A DNA stretch of 46,168 bases from Terriglobia bacterium (GTDB lineage: Bacteria; Acidobacteriota; UBA6911): assembly GCA_020072565.1 (NCBI GenBank), contig JAIQGI010000049.1, forward strand, positions 1 through 46,168. The letters are read 5' to 3'. Numbering within the stretch: position 1 is the first letter of the stretch; each line of letters starts with the position of its first letter. The position numbers and the translations under genes were made by a program. Below are positions 17,785 to 24,813 of the stretch, one piece after another. Under the pieces are notes generated by a model that did no database searches, was not told the origin of the DNA, and saw nothing but the letters and a program-made list of their open reading frames with translations.

Positions 17785-18333
17785 TCATTGTTCCTTTTGG
17801 ACAGGAAATCCCCTATTAACCCAGCTCTGTCTGAAGTTGGTCGGAAGATACAGAACCTTTACTTTCTTGAACCCCATGTCTTGCAGCACCTGGAATGCCG
17901 GACGGACATTCGGACACACATTCCATGGGCAGCAGCCGCAATAAATGACAATTTCCGTATCTTTCCACAGATTCATCACCTCTTTTTGCAGATTTTTCGG
18001 TCCGTCAGGCTCGGATAGTGGCCCTATTAGTTTCGCGCCAGGTACATGCTCTCTCTTAAAGAGCACGGCGGGGCCAAAATTAAGAATCAGCGGCTTGCTG
18101 TTGCCTGGATCGGAAACGATCCTTGCCAGCCGCTCCGCTTCTAACAGCCGGTTAGCCGTCCACGGATCGACAGACTCCGGTGCTCGCTGCAGGCTGTTGA
18201 CGAATGCCTGCCCGGAGTATTCAGAAGCAGAGCTTTTCCGCTCACTCCCCGTGAGCCACACAACAAACACCGTCAAGGCGAAAATAGTGGCCCAAGCGAT
18301 GCCGTATTTGGTAAACCCCCTGAAAGTGTACAT
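17785..18333 (-). CDS. Membrane-anchored rhodanese-like protein
   Basis: About 182 residues from the ATG at 18333, chosen because AGGAG precedes it by about 11 nt; a longer in-frame start at 18423 would overlap the operator. An N-terminal transmembrane helix (YGIAWATIFALTVFVVWLTG) exports or anchors a rhodanese-like domain. The domain has PLILNFGPAVLFKREHVPGA and a Cys-rich active loop VIYCGCCPWNVCPN. Three or four cysteines in the loop are unusual compared with the single catalytic Cys of classical rhodanese and could bind metal or handle persulfide. It ends 80 bp before the ArsR-rhodanese gene and has its own promoter, so it is probably a co-regulated sulfur-handling protein facing the periplasm (inference). 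Confidence 0.8.
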   Translation of the reverse strand: MYTFRGFTKYGIAWATIFALTVFVVWLTGSERKSSASEYSGQAFVNSLQRAPESVDPWTANRLLEAERLARIVSDPGNSKPLILNFGPAVLFKREHVPGAKLIGPLSEPDGPKNLQKEVMNLWKDTEIVIYCGCCPWNVCPNVRPAFQVLQDMGFKKVKVLYLPTNFRQSWVNRGFPVQKEQ

Positions 18334-18426
18334 TGGAAATCGAATCTCCTGATCTCTTGTGACTGTGGGACTCGGGCTCGCCAGTACCCGCCAGATCGAT
18401 CTGAAAGTTCGCTTCTCTGCCACCAG

Positions 18427-18465
18427 ATATTTTAGTATTTCAGCATATACTTAAATATTTGTCAA
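18427..18465 (-). promoter_or_regulatory. Promoter overlapped by a 12-bp inverted repeat, for the rhodanese gene
   Basis: ATATTTTAGTAT (18427-18438), eight bases, then ATACTTAAATAT (18447-18458) form a 12-bp inverted repeat with one mismatch. On the minus strand a perfect -35 TTGACA (18465-18460) lies directly upstream, with a -10-like TGAAAT 17 nt later inside the repeat. The repeat therefore covers the promoter spacer and -10, the expected place for a repressor of the ArsR class. Confidence 0.6.
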
Positions 18466-18825
18466 TGACGAAGAATACTTTTTGATGGAGACTCCAAGAC
18501 CAATAAGATCCCGGAAGAGTAAGGCCGAAAGGGGCTTGGTGAAAATCCCCTACTTTACCTGCCCGGCGGAATGATTGTGGGTGATTCCCACCCCAGGTGC
18601 TGCTAACCTTCTCCTACCCCCAAAAAGTGAATTATCTCTCTGTGGGCCGTGACAGAGGAACCGCAGGCGCGATGGCCTGCGGGTTTTGCTGCGGTGGTTT
18701 AATGCGGATCATTGGTGGGAATTATTGCAATCGGACAGTTTGTTTCGGGGACCTCCTTTCGATCATGACTGCAAATGCCTGTTCAGCGGGCGTCCGAGCA
18801 CTCGATTCTGCTGCCCCGCGCATCC
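18466..18825. other. Non-coding stretch with several RNA-like hairpins
   Basis: No gene is recognisable. On the plus strand there are successive hairpins: GGGG/CCCC around GGTGAAAAT (about 18536-18555), GTGGG/CCCAC (about 18578-18592), CTCTGT/ACAGAG (about 18638-18657), then a terminator-like stem at 18661-18682. The order suggests a short structured transcript or a remnant of one, but no known RNA family matched by eye. Confidence 0.35.
18661..18687 (+). terminator. Rho-independent terminator-like hairpin
   Basis: CCGCAGGC (18661-18668), a six-base loop, GCCTGCGG (18675-18682), then GTTTTG. The eight-base-pair GC-rich stem followed by a short T run reads as a terminator on the plus strand. 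No plus-strand gene lies just upstream, so it would end a non-coding transcript or be a relic. Confidence 0.5.
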
Positions 18826-19095
18826 TTAGCTCACGTGGGCGACTTCCAGGCGCTTATGGCCCCATTGGAGAACGAGCGCGGAGTGGTGTCCGGGAATGAT
18901 TTCGCGGGATTCGCCGAATTCGCCGCAGTAGATACCACTCACTACGTCGGCTGCGTCCTCGCCCAGGTGCTTCTGGATGATCTCAATCGTCCGGCCAATG
19001 CCGGTTCCGAGATCCGGGTTCGTGTGGGTCAAATCGAATAGCTCGCGGTTGATCTGGCGTCTCGTTCTTGCATCCATTTTGATCACCGTTCCCAT
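18826..19095 (-). CDS. Hypothetical protein, third of a three-gene accessory cluster
   Basis: An 89-residue protein beginning MGTVIKMDARTRRQINRELF and containing GIGRTIEIIQKHLGEDAADV. I do not recognise the family. It is predicted soluble with an amphipathic helical middle. It follows the 64-residue gene by 3 bp on the same strand, so the two are surely co-transcribed. The cluster (18826-19520) abuts the tRNA-fragment repeat at 19831 and looks like plasmid or integrative-element cargo (inference). Confidence 0.65.
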   Translation of the reverse strand: MGTVIKMDARTRRQINRELFDLTHTNPDLGTGIGRTIEIIQKHLGEDAADVVSGIYCGEFGESREIIPGHHSALVLQWGHKRLEVAHVS

Positions 19096-19098
19096 GTC

Positions 19099-19293
19099 TT
19101 ATGTCCGTCCGCAGTAGGGGCAAAAATCCTCTCTGGTCGACGCCTCTTCTGCATTGTTGGCGAATGTTCCGTCGCTCAGTTTGTAGGGACCGTAGATCAG
19201 GCCGGCCCGCCGGTCCTCACGGAACCCGCCGATGCATTCCGGGTGCCAAAGCACCTGTCTGCCCTGAACTTGATAACGTCGCAACGCATTCAT
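19099..19293 (-). CDS. Small protein with Cys pattern, second of the accessory cluster
   Basis: A 64-residue protein from the ATG at 19293 (MNALRRYQVQGRQVLWHPEC), whose start overlaps the previous stop by 4 bp (ATGA). It ends FCPYCGRT. His-Pro-x-Cys in the middle and the terminal CPYC suggest a small zinc ribbon. Family unknown to me; the coupling to its neighbours is clear from the overlap. Confidence 0.7.
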   Translation of the reverse strand: MNALRRYQVQGRQVLWHPECIGGFREDRRAGLIYGPYKLSDGTFANNAEEASTREDFCPYCGRT

Positions 19294-19520
19294 GAAAGGT
19301 CTCCCGCAATGCTGTTGTAGAGCAAACCGAGAAGCGCCTTGAGGGCGGCCGGCTCGCCTTTGATCACCAGAGGAGCACTGTCGCCCTGCCTCCTGGAGTA
19401 GAAGCAAATGTCGGCGTACTTCCCGTCCTCGGTGGCGAAGGCCACGGCGCGCGCCACCTTGAAGTAGCCGTTGCGGCGCTTGGCCTCAACCTCAGTAACT
19501 GGGTCAATTGCGCGAATCAC
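19290..19520 (-). CDS. Hypothetical protein, first of the accessory cluster
   Basis: About 76 residues from a GTG at 19520, preferred because AGGAGG lies about 8 nt upstream; an ATG at 19571 lacks such a site. The product begins MIRAIDPVTEVEAKRRNGYF and contains VAFATEDGKYADICFYSRRQ. It looks like a compact alpha/beta protein and I cannot assign a family. Its stop overlaps the next start (ATGA). Confidence 0.65.
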   Translation of the reverse strand: MIRAIDPVTEVEAKRRNGYFKVARAVAFATEDGKYADICFYSRRQGDSAPLVIKGEPAALKALLGLLYNSIAGDLS

Positions 19521-19830
19521 TCGCCTTCCCTCCTGTCGCCTACACACTGCGGGTGCAGATACAGAATCCAATCGTTACTGACTTCTTAGTTGAGGGCAAA
19601 GACGACAGTTGAGCCGCAAAATGGCGCGAGCTTTTCACGTCGTAGAACGAACGAAATGACCGTCGAAATCCGGCGGCGAATCTGTTCGTTTTGGGCTGAT
19701 TCGAGAAGCCTCCAACCTTGAATTTGTCAGAAATTTGTCAGAAAGGTCGAAAACGGCGGTTTTTGGCCCAATCTTCGGGTTGCCGAATCCGACTGCAAAA
19801 CCGTGATTATGTTATGGTTGGAGGAAAGCA
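19521..19830. other. Intergenic region with an 11-bp tandem repeat
   Basis: No gene recognised. AATTTGTCAGA is repeated back to back at about 19721-19742. This may be a regulatory or recombination-related sequence next to the tRNA fragment, but nothing firmer can be said. Confidence 0.4.
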
Positions 19831-19879
19831 GGTTTGGTAGCGACGGGTGGAATCGAACCACCGACCTTGGGGTTATGAA
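19831..19879 (-). repeat. 49-bp tRNA 3'-half fragment, copy 1 (candidate att site)
   Basis: Read on the minus strand it runs from a CAT anticodon loop (TTCATAACCCC) through the T-arm (GGTGG, TTCGATT, CCACC) to an acceptor 3' strand ending CTACCA. It is identical over 49 bp to 27369-27417. No matching acceptor 5' strand (expected AGCGACG) or D-arm follows on either copy, so it is a 3' half, the usual footprint of a site-specific integration event in a tRNA gene. Parent gene would be a Met- or Ile2-type tRNA. Confidence 0.8.
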
Positions 19880-20124
19880 TCCCTAAAGTGCCTTACCTCA
19901 TCAACATACCGTATAAAAAAAGCCAATAAAAACGCGGATTCCTTGAAGTTGCTTTAGGACCGTTTGTGCTGCTGTCTGCAACAGGACAGCCCCACAACAG
20001 CCCCACTGGCTGCTCCCGGACAACTTGTGCCAGGGGCAGTACAGGTGGATCCGCGAGTGCATCGTGACCGCTGATTTCACAGCGGTCGGCTTCGCTCGCG
20101 CCCATTTTAACTCAAGGAGACGCT

Positions 20125-22125
20125 ATGGCACACATCTCTACTCTCACGAATGCAAAGGGCGGCTGCGGCAAGACCACAGTCGCCCTCAACCTCGCTGTCT
20201 GCTTCGCCAGAGCAGGCAACCGGACACTTGCCATCGACCTGGATCAGCAGGGGAATTTGAGCGCCGGGCTCGGGGTCGATCTCAACAAGCTCAACTTGAC
20301 GGCGCATCGCTTGTTGATCAACGAGGTGCCGGAGATCCGCCGCTTCCTCGTCGAGATCCGTCCTCAGCTCCATCTTCTGCCGAATTCGATCGACATCGAA
20401 GCCGATGACCTGCTGGAAGCGAAGAAAGTCAATCGAGAGCTTTTGCTTCGTCGCCAGCTGAAGCCGGTCCTGCCAGATTTCGATGTCGTCGTCATCGATA
20501 CCCCGCCGGCCATGCGGGCCGCTACCGTCAACGCGCTGGTCGTCGCCGATTCTGTGATCATCCCGATCGATTCTTCATCGTTTGCCCTGCTCGGCATGAA
20601 CCAGCTCCTAAAGACCATTGCCGCGATCAGCGAGACCCACAACCCTTCGCTGAAAATCAATGTTCTGACCACGATGTTCAACAAACGGCAGAACCTGGAC
20701 AAGATAATTCGCCAGCAGGTCGAGGAATTCTTCGGTCCCAGCCTGGTCCTGGAATCGGTCATCCATCGTTACGTCGGTGTTGCCGAAGCCACCGCCATGA
20801 GGAGAGGAGTCGTGGAGAGTTCCGGGACGAGTTCCGCAACTTTCGACTTCATGAAACTGTTCAACGAACTCAAACGGGAAATGAGCCATGAACAAAAGAG
20901 ACCGGCAGCAGTTGAAAGCATCATCGCTAGAGATCTCATCCAGGGGCAGGGCGAGCATACCGCTAGAAGAGAACTGCTCAAGCAATATGCCCCGCTCGAG
21001 GGCGTTATTACCATGCCGACGGGCGGCACGTCACGGCGACCGAGACCAGCTCCACCTGTGGAAAAAACCCTGGCACACAATGCCACGGTGGCACCAAAAG
21101 GCGACTCACCATGGCACTCTGCCACGGAGGCACCGCCCGCCACCATGGCATCAGATGCCACCGTGGCATGGCTTGCCATGGTCAAAGGGGAGTTGCGTGT
21201 CCCGAATACGATCAATTTCAGCCTGTTTCCTACCCTCGATCCGTTCGCAAAAGCCGTCTATTATCAACTGTACCTACTCTCCAACGGCTTCCGGCGCGAC
21301 ACCTGTGTTGTGGGCCTGGCAAAGTTGGCAAAATCAGTCCTCATGTCGCAGAGAAAGGTTCAGGACACAATACTTTACCTGGAGAGGAGAGGATTGATCC
21401 GTCGACTGCGTGCGAACCTCGGCCGACCCTCAAAAGGGAACGTCTACCAGGTGCCGATCCCTGCCGCAGAGACGGCTCCCGGCTCCACGGTGGCAAATGA
21501 CACCACCGTGGCAGAAGGTGCCACCATGGTGCGTCGTGCCGCCGTAGCACCCGGAGCCTGCGCGGCGCCACATGCCACAAATAAAGATGATGATTATTAT
21601 AAAAAACAATCATCATCAAATGGCGGTAAAACCTCGGTCGGTGCTGCCACCCGAGTGGAAAACCACAGCGGCGCGGCTGCGCCGCGAGAAATGCACGAGA
21701 TTTCGAGCCACGATTTTGCGGCTGTCCGGGCTGCCTACGAAAAGGTGACGGGAAACCGATGGAGCCAGTCCGATTCCGAAACCTATGCGGAACACGGTCT
21801 CGACCATGTTCCCGTCGAGAAAATAATTGCAGCTCTGGAAGCCGTCAGCCAGCGATCCCCTATCAAAATCAACAGTCTCAAATATTTCGTCAAAGAAATC
21901 ACTACGTTCCCCGATCCGCGTACCCGAGCTCGGCAAAAGAAGCAGCTTGGAAACATCGTGCGAAGAATCCGGGAGAATTCCGTGGGACGAGCGGACTACT
22001 CGGAGACCGATTTCCGCGAGGACGTAAAATGCGCATGTGCCCACGAGGGAGTTCGCTTCGACAACGATATCTATGACGAATTGGTCGGTGGCCATTCACC
22101 TGCCGAAGTTTGCGCCCGTCTGTGA
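20125..22125 (+). CDS. ParA-like ATPase fused to a replication-initiator-like protein
   Basis: A 666-residue product. Residues 1 to about 255 are a ParA/Soj ATPase: deviant Walker A NAKGGCGKTTVALN (about 9-22), IDLDQQGNLSAGLGV, VVVIDTPPAMRAATVNALVV. The rest matches a separate gene in the second module: a linker encoding repeated AT(V/M)A motifs, a winged helix about 355-445 (LAKLAKSVLMSQRKVQDTIL then RRGLIRRL), an acidic/Lys/Ser tract and a C-terminal helical domain (KIIAALEAVSQRSPIKINS). In copy 2 the genes overlap by 44 bp in different frames; here one base is missing near 20923 (TCATCG against TCAATCG), merging them. Start has AAGGAGA upstream. A Rep role is inference from domain order and intragenic repeats. 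Confidence 0.85.
   Translation: MAHISTLTNAKGGCGKTTVALNLAVCFARAGNRTLAIDLDQQGNLSAGLGVDLNKLNLTAHRLLINEVPEIRRFLVEIRPQLHLLPNSIDIEADDLLEAKKVNRELLLRRQLKPVLPDFDVVVIDTPPAMRAATVNALVVADSVIIPIDSSSFALLGMNQLLKTIAAISETHNPSLKINVLTTMFNKRQNLDKIIRQQVEEFFGPSLVLESVIHRYVGVAEATAMRRGVVESSGTSSATFDFMKLFNELKREMSHEQKRPAAVESIIARDLIQGQGEHTARRELLKQYAPLEGVITMPTGGTSRRPRPAPPVEKTLAHNATVAPKGDSPWHSATEAPPATMASDATVAWLAMVKGELRVPNTINFSLFPTLDPFAKAVYYQLYLLSNGFRRDTCVVGLAKLAKSVLMSQRKVQDTILYLERRGLIRRLRANLGRPSKGNVYQVPIPAAETAPGSTVANDTTVAEGATMVRRAAVAPGACAAPHATNKDDDYYKKQSSSNGGKTSVGAATRVENHSGAAAPREMHEISSHDFAAVRAAYEKVTGNRWSQSDSETYAEHGLDHVPVEKIIAALEAVSQRSPIKINSLKYFVKEITTFPDPRTRARQKKQLGNIVRRIRENSVGRADYSETDFREDVKCACAHEGVRFDNDIYDELVGGHSPAEVCARL
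21081..21549 (+). repeat. Palindromic iteron-like repeats inside the rep coding region, copy 1
   Basis: Near-identical palindromes of the form TGCCAC-N-GTGGCA occur at 21081-21093, 21120-21132, 21139-21150 and 21156-21168. Further partial copies lie at 21504-21513, 21519-21529 and 21537-21549, on either side of the winged-helix segment. They encode AT(V/M/E)A in the protein. Repeated palindromes next to an AT-rich hairpin are what an initiator-bound origin looks like; this is inference. Confidence 0.65.
21586..21617 (+). repeat. AT-rich hairpin inside the rep coding region, copy 1
   Basis: GATGATGATT (21586-21595), a 12-base AT-rich loop, then AATCATCATC (21608-21617): a perfect 10-bp inverted repeat. 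The same element is kept in copy 2 (28692-28726). Conservation in both, just downstream of the palindromic repeats, suggests a DNA-level function such as duplex opening. Confidence 0.6.
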
Positions 22126-22237
22126 CCGCCAGGCGCAAACGCACATGGCAAGATCTCAATAGAGGACCGAGACTGGTGCATAGTTCGTCTGCCGGTAAAG
22201 CCGCGCTTGCCGACACCCATTTCAGGAGGTTATTTTC

Positions 22238-22876
22238 ATGGAACGCTGTTGCATACTGACGCCTGCGGCTACTAATTGTAGCAATAAAACCGGGGAACGC
22301 TTATCGGTGATCAAGCTGAGAAAGAGGAGTTGTTCGATTGCAGCCGGCGGCCTCGTGACTGCCATTTCCGATTGCCTTTCAGCGGAGTCATTCGTTAGGA
22401 TGCCGAGAAAGAAAGTGAAGAGCCCCAACATGCAGAAGCAACGATGTCTACTTGCGACCATAACCGGTGAGCCGTTCCAGCCGGTGCGGCTTTATTATTC
22501 GATCCCGGATCGTTTGTTCGTGGTCAAGAAGCTCCGGGCGATGAAGTGCATGCTCGAAGTTCCTCCGGAGCGATGCTGGCAGTGGTTGTTTCAGAGTGAG
22601 GCAGCGGCACTCCGATTCCCGGGCGAATATGACGCCGTACCGAAGGAAGAACGCCCCATCGTCCTCGGCCGCATTCGCTTTCCGCAAAAAGACGGCATGA
22701 CCCTGCAGACGAATTCCATCCCGCGGGCGATCGAGGGAGCGCGGTTCTTTGGAACGCGTCTCGGGCCCGAGGTCGTCGCCATGCGGTGCCGCGTGGTCAA
22801 CCGGTGTTTCGCTGCCGACGAAGGCAGGCTTGATGAACTGATGGAGACCCCTCGACCGCGACGTTACTGTGATTGA
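22238..22876 (+). CDS. Hypothetical accessory protein
   Basis: A 212-residue product, ATG preceded by AGGAGG at 8 nt, so this start is well supported; an alternative is the ATG of MQKQRCLLATITGEPFQPVR (about 22432). The second half contains RLYYSIPDRLFVVKKLRAMK, RFPGEYDAVPKEERPIVLGR and SIPRAIEGARFFGTRLGP. I do not recognise the family. It follows the ParA-Rep gene by 112 bp on the same strand and overlaps the next gene by 8 bp, so it probably belongs to the same element and transcript. Confidence 0.65.
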   Translation: MERCCILTPAATNCSNKTGERLSVIKLRKRSCSIAAGGLVTAISDCLSAESFVRMPRKKVKSPNMQKQRCLLATITGEPFQPVRLYYSIPDRLFVVKKLRAMKCMLEVPPERCWQWLFQSEAAALRFPGEYDAVPKEERPIVLGRIRFPQKDGMTLQTNSIPRAIEGARFFGTRLGPEVVAMRCRVVNRCFAADEGRLDELMETPRPRRYCD

Positions 22877-23186
22877 GCCACGCGAGGCTGAGGAAGCTAT
22901 GAGGCGGGAATTCGCGGGCGTCCGGATGCCGCAGGATGCTGAGCGAGCCGCCGAGGAATTCGTGGAGCGGAAGCTAAAGAGTAAGGAGGACGTCCCCTTG
23001 GTTGAAGATTTTCCTCTTGTCCCCGAAGAAGACACGCCCGAGTTCCGCGAACTCGCGACCACCTTGCAACTGCGCGGGGTGCGAGCGCTCGAGCACTGGC
23101 AGGGCAACACGCACCTGACGCTGGCCGCAATCATCGTGCGGACCATTAAGGGAAACATGCGCCGCTCCCGCCACACTCAAACGTAG
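22869..23186 (+). CDS. Hypothetical accessory protein
   Basis: A 105-residue acidic product from a GTG that overlaps the previous gene by 8 bp. It contains REAEEAMRREFAGVRMPQDA and DTPEFRELATTLQLRGVRAL. Predicted mostly helical and soluble; no family recognised. The tight overlap indicates co-translation with the preceding gene, a pair that is likely functional together. Confidence 0.6.
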   Translation: MIEPREAEEAMRREFAGVRMPQDAERAAEEFVERKLKSKEDVPLVEDFPLVPEEDTPEFRELATTLQLRGVRALEHWQGNTHLTLAAIIVRTIKGNMRRSRHTQT

Positions 23187-23221
23187 CCGCCGGCTTCAGC
23201 TAACTCATCCAGGTGGAAACG

Positions 23222-23608
23222 ATGCAAGAGCTGATTCCATCCGAATATCGAGGTTGGTGGCGGATCGTCGAGACTTCCCAGTGGGTGAGCGACAGACTTG
23301 ATTTCCTCGGCCCTGCCCTGATTTCGCTGACGGGCACGGGCGACCGCCTGCGGATGCATGCGCTCCTTGCCTATGTCAACTGCAAGCCGACCAAGTCCGG
23401 CGTGTCATTTACTTGGCAAGGAGCGTGGGAGTTCGACCAGATGTCTGGTTCCGGCCGGGTGACTCTGGGAAGGGACGGCCGGCTCAGAGGTGTCATCAAG
23501 ATCAAGGGTGGAGACTCGAGCAATTTCATAGCAGAACGGTCGGTCGAGCCGAACGTGCCGATTCCGGATCCCCCGAGCTACCGAGACAAGTGGCGAAAGC
23601 GTTGGTAA
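23222..23608 (+). CDS. Hypothetical protein of a small conserved-looking family
   Basis: About 128 residues from the ATG at 23222, with AGGTGG 5 nt upstream; an in-frame GTG at 23213 is the alternative. It reads MQELIPSEYRGWWRIVETSQ, then LDFLGPALISLTGTGDRLRM and GVSFTWQGAWEFDQMSGSGR. The alternating hydrophobic pattern and repeated glycine turns suggest an all-beta, lipocalin-like small domain. I have no function for it. It is third in the plus-strand cargo run after the ParA-Rep gene. Confidence 0.65.
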   Translation: MQELIPSEYRGWWRIVETSQWVSDRLDFLGPALISLTGTGDRLRMHALLAYVNCKPTKSGVSFTWQGAWEFDQMSGSGRVTLGRDGRLRGVIKIKGGDSSNFIAERSVEPNVPIPDPPSYRDKWRKRW

Positions 23609-23707
23609 GTCAGGGAGGTTGGATAGCCTTCCCACCCGAATTCCGTTCCGCGCCAGCACCCAGTTTGGGGAATTGACGAAATTCTCTGGAGCCGAGTCAT
23701 CCCGATC

Positions 23708-24484
23708 TCAGTGAATCGTTTCGGGCCCGCCATTCTCCTCTTCGTCCTCGAAAAAGGGTTCGAGCGGCTTTGCTTCAGGCGGCGGAGGCGAGTAGCGGAT
23801 CCAATTCCCGAGTTCGGCGACGCTGCTGATCCACTCTTCCAATGCCATCTTGAACCGTCGCGCGAGACGAGCGAGTTCCTTACTGTTACCCCTTTCGGCA
23901 TCCCGACGGTCAGGGTCATCCCAGACGCGCGGCACTTGAGCCAGCTGAAACGCCGAGACACTAAGGCCAGTGAGAGAGAGCTCGCCTTCAGGTTTGCATT
24001 GAACCTCGAGCTTAGCGTCTTCCCGGCATCCCGTCACGGCAACGATTTGCCCTTCGCGCTCCTGGATATCGGTCAGCAGCTTGTCGAGTTTATCGCCAAC
24101 GGTAGCGGACCAGGAACCGAGAAGCTGTGGGTCCGGTATCCGAGCTGTTGAACCATACGGAAGAGACGCGTGGAGCTTGAGATCGACTCGTACCCAGCGC
24201 CGCTGAGTCTTCGGATTGCGTACTCTCCTCCCAAGCATCTCTGTGAGAACGTCTTCCTCGCAAGTGTGTCCGCGAGCGGCGTTGACTGAACTCCAGCGGA
24301 AGGCGATCTCGGCTGAGACGCCAAAGGGTTCCGTGCTCTTACGCTCACCTCGCCAAGTGTAGACTTGCCAGTTCCGGTCCATGCTCTCAATGTCGACAGT
24401 CTCGCTTGGGCTTTCGACCCCGATAAGCAGCCCGACGGCGCGAAGAGCATCTTGCAGTTGATCGCGAAACTCATCGTAGCGCAT
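23708..24484 (-). CDS. Hypothetical protein, 258 residues
   Basis: Starts MRYDEFRDQLQDALRAVGLL with AAAGGGG about 6 nt upstream. It contains STEPFGVSAEIAFRWSSVNA, RRWVRVDLKLHASLPYGSTA and GSWSATVGDKLDKLLTDIQE, and ends in an acidic tail. No family recognised; it reads like a soluble alpha/beta protein. It is the last minus-strand gene after the AbiE pair, separated from the toxin by about 330 bp, so it may be a third component or unrelated cargo. Confidence 0.6.
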   Translation of the reverse strand: MRYDEFRDQLQDALRAVGLLIGVESPSETVDIESMDRNWQVYTWRGERKSTEPFGVSAEIAFRWSSVNAARGHTCEEDVLTEMLGRRVRNPKTQRRWVRVDLKLHASLPYGSTARIPDPQLLGSWSATVGDKLDKLLTDIQEREGQIVAVTGCREDAKLEVQCKPEGELSLTGLSVSAFQLAQVPRVWDDPDRRDAERGNSKELARLARRFKMALEEWISSVAELGNWIRYSPPPPEAKPLEPFFEDEEENGGPETIH

Positions 24485-24813
24485 GTGATTCCCCTTTGGA
24501 GTCCATGAGTTCCACCCTCGTGGCGGGCATCCATGCCGGTTAGTAGCAGAACCGCGTCATAGGGTCGGAGCCCACTCGCATCTGATCGGAGACCCATAAT
24601 AGCGCAACCAGCGCATTTCCGCCGTCACGTAGTCGATGCCGGGGAGAATCGGGAAGATGACCCGTCAACAAGCGGCCGTCGTGGACCAGCCGGTGGTCAT
24701 CTATGGCGAGCGCGGGGCTGCTGCTGAGGCAGAACTCAAGCCGCCATCTCCAATCCTGATTCGCCCAGTAGTCACCCCGATCCGCGAATGGGCGAGCAAG
24801 TGGTCTTACGTGT
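24485..24813. other. Gap between the AbiE toxin and the 258-residue gene
   Basis: No supported gene. A minus-strand frame of 100 codons (24540-24842) overlaps the end of the toxin gene and has no ribosome binding site or family motif, so I did not call it. It could hold the promoter of the 258-residue gene. Confidence 0.4.

Noticed and set aside
18530-18600. Cobalamin riboswitch
   Set aside because: GGTGAAAAT next to CCCC recalls the cobalamin core, but the conserved CCGCCACTG-type segments and overall order are missing.
19831-19920. Complete tRNA gene at the 49-bp repeats
   Set aside because: Only the anticodon loop, T-arm and acceptor 3' strand are present; no acceptor 5' strand (AGCGACG) or D-arm is found at either copy.
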